Under the pieces are notes generated by a model, which worked only from the letters and a program-made list of their open reading frames with translations, was not told where the DNA came from and made no database searches. DNA of 64,000 nt from CBDANW01 sp965197825. GTDB lineage: Bacteria > Acidobacteriota > Vicinamibacteria > Marinacidobacterales > DATDRI01. The stretch lies in the NCBI GenBank assembly GCA_965197825.1, contig CBDANW010000003.1, forward strand, positions 1,488,001 through 1,552,000, written 5' to 3'. The translations under genes were made by a program, and so were the position numbers. The first letter of the stretch is position 1. Each line of letters opens with the position of its first letter. Below are positions 26,075 through 34,690 of this stretch, piece by piece.

Positions 26075-28075
26075 CTACTCGAGGAGTTTCAGAAACTCCT
26101 TTTCTACCATCACTTTTACGCCGAGTTGACGAGCTTGCTCCAGCTTCGAGCCGGGGTTTTCTCCCACGACCACGAGACTCGTTCTCTTGCTCACCGAGGA
26201 CGTTACGCGGCCGCCTCGCTCTTCCACCAGCCGCCTCGCTTCGTCCCGACCCAGGTGCTGTAAGGCACCGGTGAATACGATTTTCATCCCTCCGAGCAAG
26301 GCGGGTTTGTCTCCCCGATCCCAGTGGGGCTCGACTCCGCTGTCGCGGAGCTCCTGGATCACGCGGCGATTGTCTTCGTTTCGGAAGAACGTCGTCACCG
26401 AGCTCGCGACCTCCTGCCCGATCTCGTGCACCGCCGTCAGTTCTTCCTCTCCCGCTTCCATCACCGCTTCCAGGCTCCCGAAGTGTTGTGCCAGAACTTT
26501 GGCCACGTGCTGGCCTACGTTGGGGATCCCTAGAGCATAGAGGAACCGATCCAGCCCTCTGCGCTTGCTGGCATCCACCGCACTCAACAAGTTGTCAATC
26601 GACTTATCGGCGAATCCGTCGAGACCTGATAGGTCTTGCTTCTTTAAATGATAGAGGTCGGCTACATCGTTCACAATCTTTCGCTCCACGAGCTGCCGTA
26701 CGGTTTTCTCGCCGAGGTGCTCGATTTCCATCGCTCCCCGGCTGGCGAAATGCTCGATTCCTCCCATCTGCTGGGCGGGGCAAATCAACCCCCCCGAGCA
26801 CATGTGATAGGCACCCTGTTGGACCACGCGGGAACGACATGCCGGGCATGTGTCAGGCATCACGAAACGCTGGGTTCTGCGTTTCTTTTTTTCTCTTAGA
26901 ACCTCCACGACTTCCGGTATCACGTCGCCCGCCCGCCGCACTCGAACGGTATCTCCCACCCGAACGTCCTTGCGATCCACCTCGTCCTGGTTGTGAAGTG
27001 TGGCACGACTCACCGTCACCCCACCCACATCGACTGGACGCAAAAGAGCGACCGGCGTCAACTTTCCGGTACGTCCGACCTGGACGGTAATGTCCATCAC
27101 CTCGGTCACCTCTTGCCTGGGTGCGAACTTGAAGGCCACCGCCCATCGCGGGCTACGCGAGCGTTCCCCGAGCTCCGCCTGTTGAGAGCGGAGATTCACC
27201 TTGATGACGACGCCATCGATCTCGTGGTCCAACGAGTCCCTCTGGGCTTCCCGTTCGTCGTGGTAGTCGATCGCCTCCCCGACGTCCTTGCACACGCGCG
27301 CACTCGGATCCACCCGGAAGCCCCAATTCGCTAGCATCTCCAAGACCTCCTTCTGCGAATCCGGCCGTACGCGATCGGCGTTCATGATCTCGTAGGCAAA
27401 GAGTGCGAGTGGCCGTTCGGCGGTCACACGGACGTCGAACTGACGTAGCGCCCCGGCGGCGGCGTTGCGAGGATTAGCGAAGAGCTCCTTGCCGGCCTCG
27501 GCCATGCGGCGATTGAGCAATTCGAAGTCCGGAAGGCGAATGATCGCCTCGGCCCGAATCGCGATGGTACCAGGCGCGGGACGCGGATTCGTACGGAGCT
27601 TCAGAGGAAGACTGCGGATCGTTCTCAAATTCTGGGTAATATCCTCACCCACCGCGCCGTCTCCCCTCGTGGAGCCGCGCTCGAACCTCCCGTCGACATA
27701 AACCAGCTCGACCGACAGTCCATCGAACTTGGGCTCCGCCATATAGTCGAGCTCCGCGTCCCCCAAACCCTTTCGGACGCGCTTATCGAACTCTCGAACC
27801 TCGCTCTCCTCCATGGCCGACTCGAGCGAGAGCATGGGCGCAAGGTGCGCGATCTCGCCAAAGCCTTCCTGCACCTCGCCCGCCACCCGCTGGGAGGGAG
27901 AGTCCGGCGTAACGAGATCCGGGTGCTCCCGCTCGAGGGCAAGGAGCTCCCGCATGAGAGCGTCGTAGTGAGCGTCCGCGATTTCGGGGGTACTTCTGAC
28001 GTAATACAAGTAGTCGTGATGCCGGATTTCCCGGCGAAGCGCCTCAAGTCGTTTTGCGGCTCGATCCTTCGTCAC
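26075..28075 (-). CDS. ligA: NAD+-dependent DNA ligase
   Basis: A 666-residue ligase sealing nicks in replication and repair. The adenylated lysine is Lys116 in YMAEPKFDGLSVE. The OB fold, a four-Cys zinc finger (CPACRSR ... CSGGLICPAQ), helix-hairpin-helix repeats (about 505-585) and a C-terminal BRCT domain (from about 590, with FTGALQHLGR) follow in the usual order and length. The start overlaps by 32 nt the end of the upstream PGPGW gene, so NUDIX, PGPGW protein and ligA form a tight operon. The fold-back element F1 lies directly downstream. Confidence 0.97.
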   Translation of the reverse strand: MTKDRAAKRLEALRREIRHHDYLYYVRSTPEIADAHYDALMRELLALEREHPDLVTPDSPSQRVAGEVQEGFGEIAHLAPMLSLESAMEESEVREFDKRVRKGLGDAELDYMAEPKFDGLSVELVYVDGRFERGSTRGDGAVGEDITQNLRTIRSLPLKLRTNPRPAPGTIAIRAEAIIRLPDFELLNRRMAEAGKELFANPRNAAAGALRQFDVRVTAERPLALFAYEIMNADRVRPDSQKEVLEMLANWGFRVDPSARVCKDVGEAIDYHDEREAQRDSLDHEIDGVVIKVNLRSQQAELGERSRSPRWAVAFKFAPRQEVTEVMDITVQVGRTGKLTPVALLRPVDVGGVTVSRATLHNQDEVDRKDVRVGDTVRVRRAGDVIPEVVEVLREKKKRRTQRFVMPDTCPACRSRVVQQGAYHMCSGGLICPAQQMGGIEHFASRGAMEIEHLGEKTVRQLVERKIVNDVADLYHLKKQDLSGLDGFADKSIDNLLSAVDASKRRGLDRFLYALGIPNVGQHVAKVLAQHFGSLEAVMEAGEEELTAVHEIGQEVASSVTTFFRNEDNRRVIQELRDSGVEPHWDRGDKPALLGGMKIVFTGALQHLGRDEARRLVEERGGRVTSSVSKRTSLVVVGENPGSKLEQARQLGVKVMVEKEFLKLLE

Positions 28076-28367
28076 CAGATGCCTCTTCTTCAGACTCTCC
28101 AGCGCTTCTCAGGTTCAGGAGCTTGGTGATCCGCGCCTTCAACTTCTCCATTTGCCTCCACGGCCCCGGGTGTCTCCGCTTTAATGTCTCGACAACTTCC
28201 CGGGCGTGACGGTTCTCAGTCGCCAAAACCGCCAGACCGAGAAACAGAAAGAGGACTCCCTGCAGAATGGGAAGAAAGAGCCCAACGACTCCCAGGATCA
28301 AGAGGCACACACCTACGACAACCTTCGTCATCCTCCATACGGGGTGAGCGGCCTTCTTGGGAGACAC
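28044..28367 (-). CDS. PGPGW-family small membrane protein
   Basis: A 107-residue protein with two predicted membrane helices (VVVGVCLLILGVVGLFLPIL and GVLFLFLGLAVLA) separated by PILQG, then a charged cytoplasmic tail. The pattern PILQGxLFLxxGLxxL and the following HAREVVETLKRR fit the putative transmembrane PGPGW family; function unknown. It starts with GTG at 28367, sharing one base with the TAG stop of the NUDIX gene (TAGTG), and overlaps ligA by 32 nt. It is therefore the middle gene of a three-gene operon. Confidence 0.72.
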   Translation of the reverse strand: MSPKKAAHPVWRMTKVVVGVCLLILGVVGLFLPILQGVLFLFLGLAVLATENRHAREVVETLKRRHPGPWRQMEKLKARITKLLNLRSAGESEEEASGDEGSSRKTT

Positions 28368-28846
28368 TATCTCTCCGACTTTCCCCGTTCATCGAGCACA
28401 CGCCGCGCCTTCTCTAGCACCCGACGCTCGTTTGCAAACGCAAGCTTCCCAATGGCCTCGGAAATCGGAAACCACTGTGCGTCGTCGACCTCGTGGTCAT
28501 GAAGCGACGTGTCTCCTCCGGTGTGGCGAATCAGAAAGAAGTACACCAACTTGTGGTGCCGCACCGCGCGGCCTTCGGCCTCTTTCCAAACGAACCAATA
28601 GTCAATCTTGTCCAGCTGTTCTTCGACTTCACCTTCCAGCCCGGTCTCCTCCCGCACCTCCCGGGCGGCGGTGTCCGCCAGCGGCTCTCCCTTCTCAACC
28701 AAACCCTTGGGAAGCTGCCAGCGACTGCCACCCTGCGTCGAGATGAGACACACGAGAGGTGAGGACTCGGACCCGTCCCGATAGATGACGCCGCCCGCCG
28801 AGATCTCGAACTTGACCTTCGACGAGGCAGTGCCAGAACGGGGCAT
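28367..28846 (-). CDS. NUDIX hydrolase
   Basis: A 159-residue pyrophosphohydrolase. The Nudix box is complete (GLVEKGEPLADTAAREVREE followed by TGLEG), giving the Mg2+-binding Glu residues. A house-cleaning role, such as cleaving diadenosine polyphosphates or damaged nucleotides, is likely for this short Ap4A-hydrolase-like type (KIDYWFVWKEAEGRAVRHHK after the box), but the substrate is not determined. First gene of an operon with the PGPGW protein and ligA. Confidence 0.88.
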   Translation of the reverse strand: MPRSGTASSKVKFEISAGGVIYRDGSESSPLVCLISTQGGSRWQLPKGLVEKGEPLADTAAREVREETGLEGEVEEQLDKIDYWFVWKEAEGRAVRHHKLVYFFLIRHTGGDTSLHDHEVDDAQWFPISEAIGKLAFANERRVLEKARRVLDERGKSER

Positions 28847-28992
28847 GGACGCGATCTAGTGTCCCCGAAGCTTGAGCTGACAGCCGAGCACCATTCCAAG
28901 GCCGGCGAGCAGGGGTAAGCGCATGCTTCATCTTATCCGGGCCGGGCAGGCCGCGCGAGCTACCGGGTGGAGCTGGAGGAGGGACCCGCCGC

Positions 28993-30006
28993 TCACTCCC
29001 CCGACCGAAACCGGGGGAGCTGCGCGTCGAGCATCGTGCGGAGACCGGGTTTCAAGCTAAGGACGCCGCGAGCCAGAGCGAGCAGCATCCCGACGGTCGC
29101 CTCGTCCCCGGCAACGCCGCCCTTGATTTGGATTTCGAACGCGGGTGCCCCTTCGATGACGATACGGTCGTAGGGCTTCTTGGCACCCGCGAACATCTGC
29201 AAATCGAGTCGGATCGCCTGTTTGCCTTTCCTGAAGCCGCGGCACACGTGGTGAATGCCGCTCACCTGCTGCGCTTTGACCTTGACATGAGGGGTGCGGA
29301 TCGACTTCTTGGCGAGCACCGGCTCGAGCTTCTCGGTAACCCGATCGAGCTCCCATCCAATACCCGCTGCCAAGAGGTGAAGCGACTCCAGGAGCCCGAC
29401 GTGCCCGACCTGTCTCTTCCGGCACCCGCGGCGGAACTCGACGAGACTCATTCCCGCGCCGACTTTCTTCTGAAGCGATCCGCGTCGCCCTGCGGCATCG
29501 ACCACTCGCTCGACCAGGATGGACCTGACTTCCTGGCACGGGGCGGTAGAAACCAGCGGAAGAGTGTCCATGACGAATCCGGGGTTCACACCCGTACCCA
29601 GGACCACCGCTCCCTTGGAACGCGCCAGGGCATCGAGCTCCCGGGTGAGCTTCGGTTGCTGCACCGACGGAAACAGGAGCTCTTCACAAGTGCTGACCAC
29701 GCTCGCCCTCGCTTTGAGACACTCTTTGAGCTGCGACATGACGTCCTTGAGGTGCGACTGGGTGGAGTGGAGGACCACGTCCGGCTCCCCGTTCGCCAGA
29801 ACTTCCCCGGGCCGGTCAGAAACGCGGATCCCGCTGGGACGGCGCAGCCCAGCGAAATCGGCAACGTCACGCTGCAGTTTAGCGGGATCGCTATCGATAG
29901 CGCCTACCAATTCGATGTCTCGGCGGGCGAGAACGGCCCGGATGGAAGCGAGGCCTATTGGTCCGACACCATACTGAACGACTCGTAATCTCTTGGGAGA
30001 AGCCAT
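28993..30006 (-). CDS. DapB-like NAD(P)-binding dehydrogenase (diaminopentanoate-dehydrogenase-like)
   Basis: A 337-residue oxidoreductase with an N-terminal Rossmann fold (VVQYGVGPIGLASIRAVL, then VGAIDSDPAK) and a segment DVVLHSTQSHLKDV typical of dihydrodipicolinate-reductase-type proteins. The later GTGVNPGFVMDTLP is shared with the 2,4-diaminopentanoate dehydrogenase/DapB-related family. It lacks the compact size of true DapB (about 270) and is not next to other lysine genes except lysA 2.8 kb away. The most likely role is NAD(P)-linked conversion of an amino acid derivative; substrate unknown. Confidence 0.72.
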   Translation of the reverse strand: MASPKRLRVVQYGVGPIGLASIRAVLARRDIELVGAIDSDPAKLQRDVADFAGLRRPSGIRVSDRPGEVLANGEPDVVLHSTQSHLKDVMSQLKECLKARASVVSTCEELLFPSVQQPKLTRELDALARSKGAVVLGTGVNPGFVMDTLPLVSTAPCQEVRSILVERVVDAAGRRGSLQKKVGAGMSLVEFRRGCRKRQVGHVGLLESLHLLAAGIGWELDRVTEKLEPVLAKKSIRTPHVKVKAQQVSGIHHVCRGFRKGKQAIRLDLQMFAGAKKPYDRIVIEGAPAFEIQIKGGVAGDEATVGMLLALARGVLSLKPGLRTMLDAQLPRFRSGE

Positions 30007-30117
30007 CGACGCGAACCCCTTTCAACCCTTCAAGCTTGACCGCGAGGAACAGCGAACGGCTATCGAAGACCGAGATCTTAACTTAGCCTGGCCGTCCAGG
30101 ACAACACTTCTCTGCAG

Positions 30118-30160
30118 CCAGGGTTTCGAAGCTCAGAAAACCTGGGTCGCTAGGTTTTCC
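30118..30160. promoter_or_regulatory. Overlapping inverted repeats upstream of the CPBP gene
   Basis: GAAAACCT (30137-30144) and AGGTTTTC (30153-30160) form a perfect 8-bp stem with an 8-nt loop. CCAGGGTTT and AAAACCTGG offer an alternative stem from 30118. It lies 17 bp before the CPBP start codon, so it could be an operator or a leader hairpin. No family was recognised. Confidence 0.35.
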
Positions 30161-30177
30161 TGTGTATTGCGGTTACG

Positions 30178-31446
30178 ATGACGAAAATGGTCGGGAAAGT
30201 ACCTCCGCCCAAGTGGGCCGTGCTCTTGTTTCTCGCCGTGCTGGTCTTGCACACGGTCATAGGCAGCATCTTAATCCTCCTACAACCGGATCTGGGCATC
30301 CTCTTTGGAGAGCTGCTCACCCTTTTAATCCCCACGGTTCTCGCGGTTGCGTATCTGCGAGCAGACTTTCGCGCGACACTTCGCCTGCGGCTTCCCAGCG
30401 CGGCGGACGTTCTCCTCGCCCTCCCCCTCGCGGTCGCTCTGGCCGTTCTCAACGATCAACTCTCGAATCTAACCAGCCAGGTGTACGCCATATCGGAGGC
30501 GCAGCGGGACGCCATCATCGAGCTGCTGCGGGCGGACACCACATACGAATGGGCAGTACGCATCTTCGGACTCGCCGTGGCGGCCGCGGTATCCGAGGAG
30601 ATCCTGTTTCGCGGTTTCATTCAAACGAGCCTGGAACGAGGATCCCTTGGCCGCGGGGGAGCCATTTTTCTGACTTCATTCTTGTTCGCGGCCATCCATC
30701 TCATTCCTCAGGGAATGCCGAGCTATGTCTTGGCGGGAGCCGTTCTGGGCATCACCGCAGTGGCAACGGACAGCATCTTGATCCCCATCGTCATCCACGC
30801 GGTGAACAACACGGCGGCTATCCTCCTGCTCAACGTCGCCGACATGGATAGCCTCGGTCAGCCGGTTTGGATCCCGCCGCAAATCTTGATCCCGGCGGTC
30901 CTCATTTTCGCGATCACTCTCGCCTACTATGTGAGGCGAACGTCGGAGTCCGAATCGCCGGCGGCTCCATCGTTTGCTTCTTCTGGATCGGCTTCCGAAC
31001 CGGACCCCGCGCCCACGCCCGATGTTTCCCCCCAGCATTTCGTCGATCCCCCCGCTGCACCGGTACTGAAGCGAAAAACGCTCGGATGGCTTGCAGTAGG
31101 CTGCGCCGCGGTGGGTGGATTTCTGGTGGTGCTCGGCCTCTTTCTCATGTCGCTGCTCTATTCACCTCAAGTCAAACACCAACGGATCCGTGACATGCAA
31201 CAGGATTTGTTGGACACGCTCCCTCCCTCGTCACCGCGACCGTTGGCGTCTCGAATCACGGAAGAGTTCGACGCCTTGCTGGACTTCAATGAGTCCGGGC
31301 GGTTGGGCGTCACGGAGTTCCTGGGGCTGGTGTGGATCCACAGCGCCGCCCGGTACGATGGAACAATTAGTGAAGAAGAAATCGAGGCCATTCTGACACG
31401 GATCCGGCTCATCCTCCGTGAGAACACGCGCGTTCGCCACCTCTGA
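30178..31446 (+). CDS. CPBP intramembrane metalloprotease with C-terminal EF-hand-like tail
   Basis: A 422-residue integral membrane protein. The CPBP (Abi/RCE1-like) motifs are complete: AVSEEILFRGFI, FAAIHLIP and IVIHAVNNTA, inside six to eight membrane helices (residues 10-270). A Pro/Ser-rich linker (270-305) leads to another membrane helix (about 315-340) and then a soluble tail. The tail contains DFNESGRLGVTE (369-380), a canonical 12-residue EF-hand calcium loop, and a second, degenerate one (RYDGTISEEE). Such a tail is unusual for the family and suggests calcium sensing, which is inference. ATG 30178 has no strong ribosome-binding site; 30187 is an alternative. Confidence 0.85.
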   Translation: MTKMVGKVPPPKWAVLLFLAVLVLHTVIGSILILLQPDLGILFGELLTLLIPTVLAVAYLRADFRATLRLRLPSAADVLLALPLAVALAVLNDQLSNLTSQVYAISEAQRDAIIELLRADTTYEWAVRIFGLAVAAAVSEEILFRGFIQTSLERGSLGRGGAIFLTSFLFAAIHLIPQGMPSYVLAGAVLGITAVATDSILIPIVIHAVNNTAAILLLNVADMDSLGQPVWIPPQILIPAVLIFAITLAYYVRRTSESESPAAPSFASSGSASEPDPAPTPDVSPQHFVDPPAAPVLKRKTLGWLAVGCAAVGGFLVVLGLFLMSLLYSPQVKHQRIRDMQQDLLDTLPPSSPRPLASRITEEFDALLDFNESGRLGVTEFLGLVWIHSAARYDGTISEEEIEAILTRIRLILRENTRVRHL

Positions 31447-31471
31447 ACACTCGCGGAAGCCATCGGTAACT

Positions 31472-32272
31472 TCACTGGCGGAGGCGGGCGCCGCTGAGCG
31501 CCCTATCGAGCGCCGCCATCACGTCTCGAACCGTGTAGTTGATTTGAACCGGAACGGATTCGTAGACGTTTCCCCAGAAGGGCTCCCTTAGGACACGCAG
31601 TTGAGAGTCCAACAGCCAGATCGTGGGTGTGCCGTACCGCTGGTGGTCCTGATGCCACTTGAACCGCCCCTGCCACGGCTGGACCGGACCGTAAGCCGGT
31701 ACGTGAGCATGCTCATTGCGATTGTCCAACAAGCGGAAGCGAGGATCGTAGAAGATCGGGTCGAACGGAATCGTCCCGTCCTGCATGAGCGCCTCGGTCT
31801 TCTCCACGAATTCCGTCACCGCACCTTGATACCGCGGCGAATCGTCTCCTTCTACTAGAAAAACGTCTTCGGAATAGCCGTAACTGTTCCCGCTATAAAC
31901 GGGAGGTGTGGCGACTGGGACGAACGTTACCCCTTCGTTTACGTAGTTGAAGTAAACGGTCCGCTGAATCGCGAGATCATCCGAGCTGTCGACGCACCAG
32001 AGCTGCCCCCGTTTGTCCGCCGGCTTTCTCGCATGGGCGCCCCCGAAGATCACGAGGCATAGTACCTTGCTGTACTCGTCGACCTGATCCGCTAGCGTGA
32101 CCAATTGCTGATCGCGATCGAGGAAGGAGACCGAAGAGTCCACTTGGTCCTCGGGACGATAGCACTGCGGTCCCGCGTCTTGCGGGGAAAAGGGGAAGGC
32201 TGGCGAAGCCGCGAGCATGCCGGCGGCCACCGTAGTCGTCTTCAAGAACTGTCGTCGATCCACGCGTTTCAT
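31472..32272 (-). CDS. Tat-exported protein, possibly thioredoxin-like
   Basis: A 266-residue protein whose N-terminus MKRVDRRQFLKTTTVAAGML is a twin-arginine signal (RRQFLK), predicting folded export to the periplasm. The mature part includes FLDRDQQLVTLADQVDEYSK, YGTPTIWLLDSQLRVL and a middle region rich in Tyr and Pro. The GTPTIWLLD segment resembles the cis-Pro strand of thioredoxin folds, but no CxxC is present. The start at 32272 was chosen by the signal; longer in-frame upstream sequence is not credible. It follows the membrane-protein gene at 32280 by 7 bp, so the two are co-transcribed with lysA. Confidence 0.6.
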   Translation of the reverse strand: MKRVDRRQFLKTTTVAAGMLAASPAFPFSPQDAGPQCYRPEDQVDSSVSFLDRDQQLVTLADQVDEYSKVLCLVIFGGAHARKPADKRGQLWCVDSSDDLAIQRTVYFNYVNEGVTFVPVATPPVYSGNSYGYSEDVFLVEGDDSPRYQGAVTEFVEKTEALMQDGTIPFDPIFYDPRFRLLDNRNEHAHVPAYGPVQPWQGRFKWHQDHQRYGTPTIWLLDSQLRVLREPFWGNVYESVPVQINYTVRDVMAALDRALSGARLRQ

Positions 32273-32279
32273 CACAACT

Positions 32280-32831
32280 TCATCGCCTCCCGAAATCGGT
32301 AGTGGGCGAACGGGAAACCAAGAAAATGGGCAAGATAAAAACCAGAAAGGAAACCAGGATGATGACGCCACCGAGGAGAGGCTGACGAGCCAGATTAGGT
32401 TCCGAGGAGATCTGATCCGGCCAGTACAGGAACGCACCTGCCAACAACAGGTGTGTGAAGAAGTTCACGTAAACCGCCAGGCCCACGCTCCTTTTCACCC
32501 CCGCCGTGCCAATCGCTACCAAGGCAGGCCATCCGACCACCGCGGACAAAACGAAGCTAGCCGCAAGGGCTGGCCAGGGAACTCCCAAGCTAACTAGAGG
32601 AAAACCGATCCCGGCGAGCTGGGACGAACAACTGGCCCCCAGCGCGCTAGGGTAAGGACGGGCTGCCCCGAGGAATCTCAACAAGGCTCCTTTGATTGGC
32701 AGGAAGATGAGGGTGAGGACGCCTGCCCTAATAAGAAGATCGACCGAAGGTGTGCCGGCGGCAAACCGAATCAGCGAGACCATCACAACAACAACGACGA
32801 CGGCCAGGGCTATCCACCGGGAGGTCGTCAC
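32280..32831 (-). CDS. Small integral membrane protein, unknown
   Basis: A 183-residue protein with about five hydrophobic segments (for example IALAVVVVVVMVSLIRFA and LLGGVIILVSFLVFILPIFL). It starts with GTG at 32831, overlapping the TGA stop of lysA in a GTGA arrangement, so translation is coupled to lysA. No motif identifies a function. The context between lysA and a Tat-exported protein gives no clear hint. Confidence 0.6.
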   Translation of the reverse strand: MTTSRWIALAVVVVVVMVSLIRFAAGTPSVDLLIRAGVLTLIFLPIKGALLRFLGAARPYPSALGASCSSQLAGIGFPLVSLGVPWPALAASFVLSAVVGWPALVAIGTAGVKRSVGLAVYVNFFTHLLLAGAFLYWPDQISSEPNLARQPLLGGVIILVSFLVFILPIFLVSRSPTTDFGRR

Positions 32832-34084
32832 GAATCTTCCCCGAGCTCCCGAGCCACCAGGCCGTCCGCCGTCTCCGCAGCCCGCACCACCCGGAAGGTT
32901 TCGCCCTCGACCAAAACCTCCGCCGGCCGCGGACGGAGGTTGTAATTCGAGCTCATGACGTAACCGTACGCGCCGGTGTCCAGTATGGCCAGCAAATCTC
33001 CAGGGCGAGGATCCACGAGCGTCCGATCGCGCCCAAACGTATCCGAGGTCTCGCAAACCGCGCCCACGATATCCACGTTCTCTTGTTTTCCCTCTCGCTC
33101 CTCGAGGGGAACAATGCGATGAAACGCATCGTAGAGTGCGGGGCGCATTAAATCGTTCATCCCTGCGTCGACGATCACGAATTTCCGATCATGCACCTGT
33201 TTGACGTAGAGAACTTTGACGACGAAGGCTCCCGCCGGTCCGACCAGGACCCTCCCAGGTTCGACCACCACCCGGGCCCCCGATCGCGAAAGCCACGGAA
33301 GCACCTCCTGTGCGTAGGCGTCGAACTCGGGAGCAGGATCCTCTCCATAGGCAATTCCTAATCCTCCGCCGATGTCGACGTGATGGATGGTAACTCCGTG
33401 CGCCTTCAACTCACCGATGGCCCTTCCAAGCATACGAGCGGCCTCCCCCAGCGGCTCGAGAGTCGTGATCTGAGAGCCGATGTGGGCGTGAATCGCGCAG
33501 AAATCCAGCTGCGGAAACTCCTCGCGTCTCCGATAGAGATCCATCGCCGACTTCCAATCCAACCCGAACTTGGCGGTTTGGACGCCCGTCGCGATGTGAC
33601 GATGGGTTTCGGCATCGATATCAGGATTGATGCGCACGCTCACCCTAGCGCGCCGATCGTTCCGGGCCGCAACCCGGTCGAGCAGAGCCGCCTCACCCTC
33701 CGACTCCAAATGAAAGAGGAGGACGTCCGCCTGAACTCCGGCCTCGAGCTCCCACTCCGCCTTCCCCACGCCGGAGAAGACGATCCGGTCCGGGGGCACG
33801 CCCACGCGTAGAGCCAGCCCGAGCTCGGCTCCCGACACCACTTCCGCCCCGGTGCCTTCATTGACCAGGAGGCGAAGCAGAGCGGCCTGCGAGTTCGCCT
33901 TCAAGGCGTAGCAAATGAGGTGCGGTTGAGCGGAAAACGCACTATCGAGCTTGCGGAACCTCTCCACGAGCTCCCGCGAGCTGTAAACGTAGAATGGGGT
34001 AGGTACCGACCCGGCGACACGTTCCAGCAAGCAGTCTTCGCAGGACAGCTTGCCCTCGCTCGCGTGAAATGCTTCCTCCGACAT
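32828..34084 (-). CDS. lysA: Diaminopimelate decarboxylase
   Basis: A 418-residue PLP enzyme making L-lysine from meso-diaminopimelate, the last step of the pathway. The PLP lysine lies in YALKANSQAA. Further family motifs are AIHAHIGSQI, VDIGGGLGIAYG, VEPGRVLVGPAG, and the dimer-site Cys in VGAVCETSDTFGRDR. Length matches the family. It starts at ATG 34084 and is followed by an overlapping membrane-protein gene. The upstream gap holds two 44-nt repeat units. Confidence 0.96.
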   Translation of the reverse strand: MSEEAFHASEGKLSCEDCLLERVAGSVPTPFYVYSSRELVERFRKLDSAFSAQPHLICYALKANSQAALLRLLVNEGTGAEVVSGAELGLALRVGVPPDRIVFSGVGKAEWELEAGVQADVLLFHLESEGEAALLDRVAARNDRRARVSVRINPDIDAETHRHIATGVQTAKFGLDWKSAMDLYRRREEFPQLDFCAIHAHIGSQITTLEPLGEAARMLGRAIGELKAHGVTIHHVDIGGGLGIAYGEDPAPEFDAYAQEVLPWLSRSGARVVVEPGRVLVGPAGAFVVKVLYVKQVHDRKFVIVDAGMNDLMRPALYDAFHRIVPLEEREGKQENVDIVGAVCETSDTFGRDRTLVDPRPGDLLAILDTGAYGYVMSSNYNLRPRPAEVLVEGETFRVVRAAETADGLVARELGEDS

Positions 34085-34199
34085 CGAATCCGATTCCTAA
34101 CTCCGGGAGCCTCGTGGCGCGGGTGCCATTATAGATGCTGGGGCCCGAATGAGCTTGGAGCTTACCCGGAAATCTCGTGGAGAACGCACGGCACCCGTT

Positions 34200-34314
34200 C
34201 AGGTGTCAATAGGCGTGGTATCGGGAATCGACTTGGCCAGACGCCCGTTAGACGCGGATGCGGTGCCTGTTCGGGCGTCAATATACGGGATCTTGCTATC
34301 AATCTTGCCAGACG
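34200..34314 (-). repeat. Two units of the 44-nt dispersed repeat (minus orientation)
   Basis: Units at 34200-34243 and 34272-34314 read on the minus strand from CGTCTGGCCAAGTCGATT and CGTCTGGCAAGATTGATA respectively, ending in CTATTGACACC and TATATTGACGCCC. Both are followed on that strand by similar 25-nt sequences, so the locus is a tandem duplication of about 71 bp. They lie between the PIN-like gene and lysA. Confidence 0.7.
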
Positions 34315-34318
34315 CCCG

Positions 34319-34690
34319 TCAGGCGTCCGAGCGATGGGCGAATTTTCTGAGGAGCGTCTGGCCTTCGTTGACGATGACCACGGCCCCGCCGGCGAGATCC
34401 TCATCGAATAGAGCGAGCAGCTTGATGAGAAGGCGGCTTATGGAGTCGGAGTTACCGCGCACCTTCAGGAGGATGACGGAAGGCCACTGCCCTGGTTTCG
34501 ACCCCACGTGTCGGGCAAGCCGCTGGTTGCGGGTTAGGACGACTCTGCTCTCCAAGGTCGCCAACTTCAGGATTTCGGTTAAGGGGAGATCTTCTGCGCC
34601 GATCTCGACCGAGTGAACCGCGTCGTGGCCCGCTCGCTTGAGCTTCTTGACCACGAGGACAGGGAATAGCGGATCGGCGAGTAACTTCAC
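34319..34690 (-). CDS. DUF5615 PIN-like protein, possibly inactive
   Basis: A 123-residue protein of the DUF5615/Mut7-C-like PIN fold: KLLADPLFPVLVVKKLKRAG, HDAVHSVEIGAEDLPLTEIL, then ESRVVLTRNQRLARH. Members are toxin-like nucleases usually paired with a DUF433 antitoxin. Two oddities: the normal acidic residues are changed (Asn in LTRNQ where Asp is usual, and LADPLF for the usual D-E motif), and no DUF433 gene is adjacent. It starts with GTG 34690 overlapping the TGA of the aminotransferase gene (GTGA). The tail is close to the 44-nt repeats. Confidence 0.65.
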   Translation of the reverse strand: MKLLADPLFPVLVVKKLKRAGHDAVHSVEIGAEDLPLTEILKLATLESRVVLTRNQRLARHVGSKPGQWPSVILLKVRGNSDSISRLLIKLLALFDEDLAGGAVVIVNEGQTLLRKFAHRSDA

